NCBI GenBank assembly: GCA_029942265.1 | Contig: JAOZTO010000194.1 | Coordinates: forward strand, 1-5,457 | Origin: Desulfocapsa sp. | GTDB lineage: Bacteria; Desulfobacterota; Desulfobulbia; Desulfobulbales; Desulfocapsaceae | Reading direction: 5' to 3' | Length of the DNA: 5,457 nt | Part shown: in pieces, positions 1 through 5,457 of the stretch | How positions within the stretch are numbered: position 1 is the first letter of the stretch | Layout: every line of letters begins with the position of its first letter | Position numbers and translations under genes: made by a program | Notes under the pieces: generated by a model | Told to the model about the DNA's origin: nothing | The model's input: only the letters and a program-made list of their open reading frames with translations | Database searches by the model: none

Positions 1-1565
1 CCCCAGCTACTATTATCATCTCCAAGACCTGTCCCATCAAGAATCAATGCCAGTACCTTTCCTTCTATACCATGCTCCACCAGTACCGCAGCAGCATGGG
101 CATGATGGTGTTGTACCTGATATAACGGTAGTCCTAATTCCTTTGCGTAATGAGTACTTAAATAATCGGGATGAAGGTCACAAATAACAGCCTCCGGTTC
201 CACCTGCAGTAGTTTCTTGAAATGATAGTTGCTTTCTTTGAAAAAATCCAGTGATTCCAAATTAAAAAGATCGCCTATATGTTGGCTAAGAAACGCTTCT
301 TTTCCTCGGGTGAGACAAAACGTTGATTTCAGCCCACCGCCACAGGCAAGAACAGGTGGTATATTTTTAGAAAATGGCGTAGGTGCAGGAACATAGCCTC
401 TGGCACGGCGCAACATCTGAGTTCTATTACGGCTTATTCTCACTACTGAATCATCAACACGTGTCAGAATATCCCGATTATGAAGAAGAAAGCAGTCTGC
501 AATCTCTGACAATCCAGACAGAGCGGCATCATTTGCTGTATAAATCGGAGCCCCACTTTTATTACCGCTGGTCATTACAAGAGTAGCTGGGCATTCTTTC
601 TGCGAAAAAAGCAACTGGTGAAGTGGGGTATACGGGAGCATCACGCCAATTTCATCAATACCAGGAGTAAGCGATGCCGCAAGAAATGACTGTTTTTGAG
701 GTAGTAACACTATGGGGTGTTCAATCCCTTGAAGAAGTTCTGAGGCTTTGCTACTCACATAACAAAACTTTTGCGCCTCCTCCATGGAAGATGTCATCAC
801 TGCAAGAGGTTTTGATTTTCTTCCTTTTCGGGATCGAAGTTTTTTTACTGCCTGATCCGAAGTCGCATCCACGACCAGATGAAAACCTCCCAATCCACGC
901 ATAGCAACGATTTTCCCCTGTTTTAGTGCAGAGGCAACTTCTTCTAAAGGATATTCGGCGCTCAACTGCACTCCATCCTGATCGTAATATGATAAGGATG
1001 GCCCACACATGCCACAGGCGTTAGGCTGGGCATGGAATCGCCTGTCTTCTGGATCTTCATATTCAGCCCTACACTCCAAGCAGAGCGGAAAATGCTTCAT
1101 GGAAGTACCCGGACGATCATACGGAATAGATTCTACAATGGTAAAGCGCGGACCACAGTTTGTACAATTGGTAAATGGATAAGAAAAACGCCTATTTTCA
1201 GGATCTGAAATATCGTTTAAACAGTCGCCACACAGAGCAATATCAGCAGGAATCAAGGCACTACTTTTTTGATTAGATACACTGGCAAGAATTGAAAATT
1301 CAGAAAAACCTTTAGTGACCGGATGAGAAAAATGATGAAAAGAGGTGATGCGTGCAAGCGGCGGCGGGGAATCACGAAGAGTGCTGATAAAATTCTGAAT
1401 GGAGAGAGCATCTCCTTCAGCTTCTATTACAACCCCCTGGTCATTATTGGAAATCGTACCGGAAATAGCAAATTTCTTGGCCAGACGATACACAAAGGGT
1501 CGAAAACCAACGCCCTGGACAGTTCCCAGAACGTTGATTTCCGTAAGACATAAAGAATCAGGCAT
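1..1565 (-). CDS. hypF: HypF carbamoyltransferase, [NiFe] hydrogenase maturation (N-terminal 521 residues, cut by left edge)
   Basis: HypF uses carbamoyl phosphate and ATP to load a carbamoyl group onto the HypE C-terminal cysteine, the source of the CN ligands of the active-site iron; it acts in the cytoplasm. I translated the frame by hand from 1565 to 3 and found no stop or frameshift. Visible domains in order: acylphosphatase-like domain (about 8-95) with GTVQGVGFR, R22 and N40 as the expected catalytic pair; a double zinc finger with four CxxC pairs at C112/C115, C134/C137, C162/C165 and C184/C187, spaced 18, 24 and 18 residues; a YrdC-like domain (about 200-380) with KPLAVM, VMTSGN and DDSVVR; and the start of the Kae1-like domain with LACGGGLKSTF, HHHAH (486-490) and DGTGLGDD just before the edge. 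About 230-250 residues are expected to be missing. The ATG overlaps the cytochrome b stop (ATGCCTGA), with only a weak ribosome site, so translational coupling is likely. An in-frame ATG at 1589 is a less likely start. Confidence 0.97.
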   Translation of the reverse strand, partial: MPDSLCLTEINVLGTVQGVGFRPFVYRLAKKFAISGTISNNDQGVVIEAEGDALSIQNFISTLRDSPPPLARITSFHHFSHPVTKGFSEFSILASVSNQKSSALIPADIALCGDCLNDISDPENRRFSYPFTNCTNCGPRFTIVESIPYDRPGTSMKHFPLCLECRAEYEDPEDRRFHAQPNACGMCGPSLSYYDQDGVQLSAEYPLEEVASALKQGKIVAMRGLGGFHLVVDATSDQAVKKLRSRKGRKSKPLAVMTSSMEEAQKFCYVSSKASELLQGIEHPIVLLPQKQSFLAASLTPGIDEIGVMLPYTPLHQLLFSQKECPATLVMTSGNKSGAPIYTANDAALSGLSEIADCFLLHNRDILTRVDDSVVRISRNRTQMLRRARGYVPAPTPFSKNIPPVLACGGGLKSTFCLTRGKEAFLSQHIGDLFNLESLDFFKESNYHFKKLLQVEPEAVICDLHPDYLSTHYAKELGLPLYQVQHHHAHAAAVLVEHGIEGKVLALILDGTGLGDDNSSW

Positions 1566-2202
1566 CCTTGTGTGTAAATTTCTTCCCATTAAACATTGAA
1601 GACACAAGACCTTCCGGTGATTTCAGATCATTCCAAATCACCATATACACATGAGCAAAGGCGAAAAGGATGAAGTACCACATCAACAGATGGTGTATAA
1701 AACGAGCCTGTTGCAGACTTCCAAAGATGGTGTTACCAAAACCCTGCCAGAAACTTCCTTCAGGGTACAGCATATAAAAACCACTCATCAGAATAAAAAT
1801 CGCAGCTATAACGGTGACAACATAGGTCAATCCTGCAAGCACATTGTGCCCGAGTCTTGTATCGTGCTTATCACTAACATAACTATAATAGCCAAGGGTC
1901 GTAACCAGACTTTTGATATTTCGCGAAGTGAATGGGAGAATATCCCAGATTCGCTCATGGCGATTTCCAAAAATATAGAGAAACAATCGAATCATAATCG
2001 CAGCAGCAAACACATAGCCTGCCAGAAAATGATAATATTTCATATCAGCCATTGGCCACGATGCACTTCCATGTAAGGTGGTATTCGTCCACGGTGTATT
2101 AATATAAAACCCCGTCACCACAAGTGCAATAATAGACAGCACTAAAGACCAGTGAAACAGGCGGAGTAAGAGACTCCAAACATTCTTAATTTCATAACTC
2201 AT
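1558..2202 (-). CDS. cybH: Ni/Fe-hydrogenase b-type cytochrome subunit
   Basis: This is the membrane subunit (HyaC/HupC/HydC type) that takes electrons from the hydrogenase small subunit and reduces quinone. At 214 residues it is close to the usual family length. Four membrane segments can be seen at about 11-34, 58-78, 121-145 and 169-190. Histidines sit where the family has heme ligands: H17 (LFHW) in helix 1, H58 (YYHFLAG) in helix 2, and H170/H171 plus H184 (FAHVYMVIWND) in helix 4; the exact ligand assignment is inferred. The start ATG is preceded by GAGAGGG five bases upstream. The gene follows the large subunit after a 130-base gap containing a hairpin, and its stop overlaps the hypF start. 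The symbol varies between organisms (hyaC, hupC, hydC). The family assignment is firm. Confidence 0.95.
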   Translation of the reverse strand: MSYEIKNVWSLLLRLFHWSLVLSIIALVVTGFYINTPWTNTTLHGSASWPMADMKYYHFLAGYVFAAAIMIRLFLYIFGNRHERIWDILPFTSRNIKSLVTTLGYYSYVSDKHDTRLGHNVLAGLTYVVTVIAAIFILMSGFYMLYPEGSFWQGFGNTIFGSLQQARFIHHLLMWYFILFAFAHVYMVIWNDLKSPEGLVSSMFNGKKFTHKDA

Positions 2203-2267
2203 AACAGCCCTCTCAGATTGAGGTAAAGTAAAAGATCATTTCAGGTAACTGTTCTGCAACACCTTAT

Positions 2268-2314
2268 CTGTGCTTGGTCAAACTTGGATAAGGCAAAAGT
2301 TTAACCAGACACAG
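2268..2314 (-). repeat. Intercistronic hairpin between large subunit and cytochrome b genes
   Basis: Arms 2268-2283 and 2299-2314 are 16 bases each with a 15-base loop. Thirteen positions are Watson-Crick pairs. Of the three others, two become G-U pairs when the minus strand is transcribed and one is an A-C mismatch. There is no T-run directly after the 3' arm, so it does not look like a normal intrinsic terminator. The loop holds CCTTATC (minus strand), which is complementary to GATAAGG at 2262-2268 right after the stem, so a weaker alternative pairing competes with the main one. A role in mRNA processing or stability, setting cytochrome b expression below that of the two hydrogenase subunits, is inference. 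Confidence 0.6.
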
Positions 2315-2332
2315 AAGATGTTACGAAACAAT

Positions 2333-4033
2333 CTATAACGCTTTCACATTTGTAACCTCGTTCCCATTGGCATCCACAGTATGAACTGCACAAGCAATAC
2401 ATGGATCAAAGGAGTGAACAGTACGCAGAATTTCAAGCGGTTTTTCAGGATCAGCTATAGGATTACCAAGGATAGATGCCTCATAAGGACCGGCAACACC
2501 TTCAGCATCACGTGGCCCTGCATTCCATGTGGAAGGAACAACACACTGATAATTCTTGATTTTACCATCCTGAATAACAATCCAATGTGACAGCACTCCA
2601 CGCGGCGCTTCATGGAGACCATAACCACGCTGTTCGCCCTGTGGAAATACAGGTTTATTGAAGATTTCAAGATCACCACTATCAATATTATTAACCAGCA
2701 GATCCCAATGTTTCAGAGCAAGATCACTGAGTATGGAAGCACGAACTGCACGTGCTGCAATACGACCAATTGTTGATTCAAGAACGCCAGGTCCTACTTG
2801 AACACCAGCCACACTTGAGATCATTGATAAGGCACTATCAACGTTTTTCACAATGAGTGGATGTCCCTGTGCATATCCGACCAGCATTTGAGCAAGTGGT
2901 CCTACCTGCATAGGTTGTCCCTGGAATCGTGGTGCTTTAATCCAGGAATATTTACCATCATCTTGGAAATCAGTGTAGTTTGGTGTGTCGTCTTCATCAT
3001 ATGGATGTTTAGACCAGTCGCCTTTGTACCAAGCATGACTGATGTTCTCCACAACGTTATCTCTGAAGTAATCGTCATGATAGGATGTAATGCCTTTCAC
3101 GGTGCTAAGATCGCCACCCATGATCGTTCCACCAGGAAGATCAAATTCTGTGGATGCAGTATTCAAAACCATATCAGGCACTGCAAGGTAATTATTCACG
3201 CCCTTTCCGTATGGAAGCCATTCTTTGTATAATGCACCAACTGCAACAACATCCGGCAGATACACCTGCTGAATAAAGCCACGTACTTCCTGAATCAGTT
3301 GTTTAATCCAGTAGAGACGTTCCATATTCAGGGCAGAATCACTGTCCAGATTTAATGCTGTTGTAACACCACCGACTGAAAGATTCTGAATATGAGGGTT
3401 TTTACCGGAAATAATACCCAGTGCCATCGTGGCTTTTCTCTGATAGTCAAGAGATTCAAGGTAATGTGCAACCGCCATCAGATTAGCTTCCGGTGGAAGC
3501 TTCATGGCAGGGTGTCCCCAGTATCCATTTGCAAAAGGACCGAGTTGTCCGCTTGCAACCAGAGCTTTCAATTTATCCTGCACAGCGGTCATACGCTTCA
3601 CACTGTTATTGGGCCAATCAGACAAAGATGCCGCAAGCGCTGCAGCTTTTTTCGGATCGGCAGAAAGTGCTGAAACCACATCAACCCAGTCAAGTGCTGA
3701 AAGAACATAAAAATGAACAATATGATCCTGAAGTGCATGAACGGACATCACTATATTACGGATGTACTGGGCATTTATCGGAATCTCAAGATTGAGCGCA
3801 TTTTCTACACTTCGGACGGATGCCAAAGCATGTACTGAGGTACACACTCCGCATATACGCTGAGTCAATAACCAAGCATCACGTGGATCTCTTCCTTTTA
3901 AGATGGTTTCAAGACCACGCCACATTTGACCGGATGACCAGGCTTTAGTTACCTCGCCTCCATCCACTTCTGCATCTACTCGTAAGTGACCCTCAATTCT
4001 GGTAATGGGGTCTATAGTAATTCTCTGAGCCAT
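2333..4033 (-). CDS. hyaB: [NiFe] hydrogenase large (catalytic) subunit, group 1
   Basis: This subunit carries the Ni-Fe(CN)2CO centre that splits H2. The 566-residue protein has the N-terminal signature ITIDPITRIEGH with E14, the glutamate expected in proton transfer, then RICGVC (C61, C64) and, at the C-terminus, DPCIACAVH (C545, C548), the four nickel cysteines. The conserved EAPRG arginine is R478. The terminal H551 followed by a 15-residue tail (TVDANGNEVTNVKAL) marks the site where a dedicated endopeptidase normally cuts once nickel is inserted; that protease is not in the window. There is no signal peptide, as expected for a subunit exported together with its Tat-bearing partner. The start is supported by GAGAGG five bases before the ATG; the stop is TAG. 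It lies 91 bases downstream of the small-subunit gene. All cofactor residues are present and no frame disruption is seen. Symbols differ between organisms (hyaB, hynA, hydB, hupL). Confidence 0.98.
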   Translation of the reverse strand: MAQRITIDPITRIEGHLRVDAEVDGGEVTKAWSSGQMWRGLETILKGRDPRDAWLLTQRICGVCTSVHALASVRSVENALNLEIPINAQYIRNIVMSVHALQDHIVHFYVLSALDWVDVVSALSADPKKAAALAASLSDWPNNSVKRMTAVQDKLKALVASGQLGPFANGYWGHPAMKLPPEANLMAVAHYLESLDYQRKATMALGIISGKNPHIQNLSVGGVTTALNLDSDSALNMERLYWIKQLIQEVRGFIQQVYLPDVVAVGALYKEWLPYGKGVNNYLAVPDMVLNTASTEFDLPGGTIMGGDLSTVKGITSYHDDYFRDNVVENISHAWYKGDWSKHPYDEDDTPNYTDFQDDGKYSWIKAPRFQGQPMQVGPLAQMLVGYAQGHPLIVKNVDSALSMISSVAGVQVGPGVLESTIGRIAARAVRASILSDLALKHWDLLVNNIDSGDLEIFNKPVFPQGEQRGYGLHEAPRGVLSHWIVIQDGKIKNYQCVVPSTWNAGPRDAEGVAGPYEASILGNPIADPEKPLEILRTVHSFDPCIACAVHTVDANGNEVTNVKAL

Positions 4034-4111
4034 TGTATCCTCTCGATAATTTTTGTAAAAAAGTTTTTAGTGAAGGCATCTTTACTGACATACGATATTC
4101 TTTGCCAGTAT

Positions 4112-4138
4112 AAGATAAGTAAACCTATGCCTTATCTT
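4112..4138 (-). repeat. Inverted repeat spanning the small-subunit stop codon
   Basis: AAGATAAG at 4112-4119 and CTTATCTT at 4131-4138 are perfect 8-base complements separated by 11 bases. One arm lies in the last codons of the small-subunit gene and the other just after its TAG stop. The stem is AT-rich and has no T-run straight after it, so it is weak as a terminator. In the same 91-base gap, ATGCCTT (minus strand, 4079-4073) can pair with AAGGCAT (4133-4127), which competes with the first stem. Function unknown; it may be chance in AT-rich DNA. Confidence 0.35.
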
Positions 4139-5207
4139 TGCAGCACTTCAGTTTAGACTTTGCGATACCAACAGCACCATGAATTGCTGCACCTGCCGCC
4201 GCCACACCAAGAATCACCTTACCTGCCTTGTCAACTCCTGTGCTAATTCCAGTTGCTGGAATTGTAACATTCGGCAATCTCTCATAAAACGGAGCCATGG
4301 AATCCCAAAAATTGGGTTCGGTACAACCAATACACCCATGACCAACAGAAACTGGCCAGACATCCACATCATTAAAACGTGCGGCCGGACAATTTGAGAA
4401 GGTTTCAGGTCCTTTACAACCAACTTTGTAAAGACAGTATCCGTTTCTATGGCCGTAATCGCCAAACTCTTCCACAAAACGACCTTCATCGAAATGAGCA
4501 CGACGTTCACAATGATCATGAATCAAACGACCATATGCAAAAAGAGGACGTCCCATATCATCGGTATTGGGAAGACGTTTAAAAGTTAAATAATGCAGAA
4601 CTGTTCCAAGAAAAGTAATTGGATTCGGTGGACAGCCTGGAAGATTAATAATAGGAACCCCAGAAAGTAACTCTTGCACCCCCTTTGCTCCAGTAGGATT
4701 AGGGGCTGCTGCCTGTACACCGCCAAAAGAGGCGCATGTTCCAAGGGAGATAACTGCTGCTGCCTTAGGGCCGATGTCAGCAAGGATATCCATGGCCGTA
4801 CGTCCGGCAATCTTGCAGTATTCGCCATTATTAGCAGTTGGGATCGCTCCTTCAACTACCAAGATAAACTTACCTTTATTTTTTTCCACTGAGTCGTGGA
4901 GACTTTTTTCCGCCTGATGTCCCGATGGAACCATAATGGTTTCATGATAATCCAGCGAAATGATATCGAGAATCAAACGACCGATATCTGGATGAGAACC
5001 GCGAAGCAAGCTCTCAGTACATCCTGTACACTCCTGAAAATGAAGCCAAATAACAGTTGGTCGCTGTGCTGATTCAGCTGCCTCCAGCAGTTGTGGAATC
5101 ATGGCCTCAGAGAGACCCAGCGCAGCAGCAGCTACACTGCAACTTTTTATAAAGCCGCGCCTGCTGATACCGGTGTTCATTCCGATTCTTCCTACCTGCT
5201 CTTCCAT
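4125..5207 (-). CDS. hyaA: [NiFe] hydrogenase small subunit, Tat-exported and membrane-anchored
   Basis: This is the electron-transfer subunit, with three Fe-S clusters, of a group 1 hydrogenase (360 residues from the ATG). The Tat signal SRRGFIK is at 15-21, followed by a hydrophobic stretch to about 40. Proximal cluster ligands are C60 and C63 (ECTGC), C158 (GTCAS) and C192 (GCPPNP); distal are H230, C233, C258 and C264; medial are C273, C292 and C295, with proline (WPV, P285) where a fourth cysteine could be, so a [3Fe-4S] medial cluster is expected. Glycines replace the two extra cysteines of oxygen-tolerant enzymes. A hydrophobic helix at about 330-350 should anchor the protein beside cytochrome b, and the tail ends KCCKDKA. 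I chose the ATG at 5207 because GAGGGAG lies six bases upstream. A TTG at 5222 would add five residues but overlaps that ribosome site. A second ATG at 5180, also with a good AGGAAG site, would give a shorter signal (MNTGISRRGF). Other symbols in use are hynB, hydA and hupS. Confidence 0.97.
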   Translation of the reverse strand: MEEQVGRIGMNTGISRRGFIKSCSVAAAALGLSEAMIPQLLEAAESAQRPTVIWLHFQECTGCTESLLRGSHPDIGRLILDIISLDYHETIMVPSGHQAEKSLHDSVEKNKGKFILVVEGAIPTANNGEYCKIAGRTAMDILADIGPKAAAVISLGTCASFGGVQAAAPNPTGAKGVQELLSGVPIINLPGCPPNPITFLGTVLHYLTFKRLPNTDDMGRPLFAYGRLIHDHCERRAHFDEGRFVEEFGDYGHRNGYCLYKVGCKGPETFSNCPAARFNDVDVWPVSVGHGCIGCTEPNFWDSMAPFYERLPNVTIPATGISTGVDKAGKVILGVAAAGAAIHGAVGIAKSKLKCCKDKA

Positions 5208-5213
5208 TGTTTT

Positions 5214-5220
5214 CTCCCTC
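5214..5220 (-). promoter_or_regulatory. Ribosome binding site of the small-subunit gene
   Basis: Read on the minus strand this is GAGGGAG, six bases before the ATG at 5207. It decides between that ATG and the upstream in-frame TTG at 5222, because the TTG would sit upstream of, and partly overlap, this site and has no comparable purine-rich motif of its own. The ATG at 5180 also has an AGGAAG about six bases upstream, so a second start there is possible. Confidence 0.7.
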
Positions 5221-5340
5221 AAAATACCCCTGTTTGTGATTCACCTGAGTCGCTCTTCACTGGCTTGTCTAAGCTGGAAAGGGGCTTCCCCAACTCACCT
5301 GATGTAAAAAAACTAGTAAATATTCGGCTAGCCCCCCATA

Positions 5341-5401
5341 TTCGTTCGATCCGGCCTGTTCACATATGAACAAATATAGTTCACAAGCCGGATCAAACGA
5401 A
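5341..5401 (-). repeat. Long inverted repeat upstream of the hydrogenase operon
   Basis: Arms 5341-5359 and 5383-5401 are 19 bases each with a 23-base loop. Seventeen positions are Watson-Crick pairs, and the two exceptions (5347/5395 and 5356/5386) are C-A on the plus strand but G-U on the minus strand. The repeat could therefore form an unbroken stem in RNA transcribed in the operon's direction. The nearest T-run on that strand (seven T, 5312-5306) lies about 28 bases beyond the stem, too far for a classical terminator. It may be a leader structure, the end of an upstream transcription unit, or a dispersed palindromic element. The sequence does not decide between these. Confidence 0.65.
5357..5385. 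promoter_or_regulatory. Possible operator: TGTTCA-N4-TGAACA dyad plus a third half-site
   Basis: A perfect dyad TGTTCA-CATA-TGAACA occupies 5357-5372, and GTTCACA recurs as a direct repeat at 5358-5364 and 5379-5385, 21 bases apart or about two helical turns. Clustered half-sites on one DNA face about 150 bases upstream of the first gene are typical of transcription-factor binding sites. The regulator is unknown. The sites lie mostly in the loop of the larger inverted repeat, so they may instead belong to that structure. Confidence 0.3.
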
Positions 5402-5457
5402 CCTAGGAGGCTGTCCGAGAATGCCCTTTCGCCCAAACTCTTCAGAATTGTCAAAAA

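Larger units (their letters stand above)
5208..5457. other. Upstream non-coding region with no assignable gene
   Basis: This stretch precedes the operon and should contain its promoter, but I find no good -35/-10 pair and no clear -24/-12 (sigma-54) element on the minus strand. It holds the inverted repeat and dyad listed separately and a short GGGG-CTT-CCCC palindrome (5281-5291) that could alternatively pair with AGCCCC at 5331-5336. Two minus-strand frames are open from the right edge, one to a stop at 5393-5395 (20 codons) and one to a stop near 5269. Neither resembles a protein I recognise. The segment at 5402-5457 could be the end of a gene or mobile element lying beyond the window. Confidence 0.5.

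Noticed and set aside
751..1008. Minus-strand 85-codon open frame inside hypF
   Set aside because: It is in a different frame from the continuous HypF reading frame, which shows intact zinc-finger and YrdC motifs across the same bases.
1..1565. Possibility that hypF is a pseudogene because no bounded open frame covers it
   Set aside because: Hand translation from 1565 to 3 gives 521 uninterrupted codons with all expected motifs; the frame lacks a stop only because it leaves the window.
1651..2076. Plus-strand 141-codon open frame opposite the cytochrome b gene
   Set aside because: It lies wholly antisense to a clearly recognisable gene, its translation shows no family features, and no upstream ribosome site was evident.
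2262..2314. Classical H-type pseudoknot in the large subunit-cytochrome b gap
   Set aside because: The second strand would begin directly after the 16-base-pair stem, leaving no linker to cross it; the two pairings can only be alternatives.
5281..5291. GGGG-CTT-CCCC as an intrinsic terminator
   Set aside because: The stem is only four base pairs, no T-run follows on either strand, and it lies between the presumed promoter region and the first gene.
5269..5454. Minus-strand open frame of about 61 codons upstream of the small subunit
   Set aside because: No recognisable domain, no convincing ribosome site in view, and it runs through the inverted repeat; it is more likely non-coding.
1..5457. 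CRISPR array, tRNA or rRNA genes
   Set aside because: No regularly spaced repeats and no tRNA- or rRNA-like conserved sequence was seen; almost all of the window is accounted for by the four genes.

Overview
This window is the structural operon of a membrane-bound, group 1 (H2-uptake type) [NiFe] hydrogenase. All genes lie on the minus strand, so transcription runs from high to low coordinates. In order they are: small subunit (Tat-exported, iron-sulfur carrying), large subunit (NiFe active site), a diheme-type cytochrome b that passes electrons to the quinone pool, and the first 521 residues of HypF, which starts the synthesis of the cyanide ligands of the active-site iron. HypF runs off the left edge. 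No other convincing protein gene was found on either strand.

Layout: 1-1565 hypF (partial, overlapping the cytochrome gene by 8 bases); 1558-2202 cytochrome b; 2203-2332 intergenic with a strong hairpin; 2333-4033 large subunit; 4034-4124 intergenic with a small inverted repeat that starts in the small-subunit coding end; 4125-5207 small subunit; 5208-5457 upstream DNA with a 19-bp-arm inverted repeat, no gene I can name and no convincing promoter consensus.

How the parts work together: the small subunit carries an SRRGFIK Tat signal and a C-terminal hydrophobic helix. The large subunit has no signal and is expected to be carried across with its partner after its C-terminal tail is removed. 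The enzyme would then sit on the outer face of the cytoplasmic membrane, oxidise H2, and send electrons through three Fe-S clusters to cytochrome b and the quinone pool. HypF supplies a step of active-site assembly. The other Hyp factors and the maturation protease are not in the window.

Organism: the moderate, slightly AT-rich base composition and a small subunit with the standard, oxygen-sensitive-type proximal cluster suggest an anaerobic Gram-negative bacterium. A sulfate- or sulfur-metabolising Desulfobacterota relative is my best guess, but this is inference from general resemblance and could not be checked by a search.

I did not find an undescribed system. The features least explained by known biology are the non-coding inverted repeats: the one upstream of the operon and the one between the large subunit and cytochrome b, whose imperfect positions are mostly G-U compatible on the transcribed strand.
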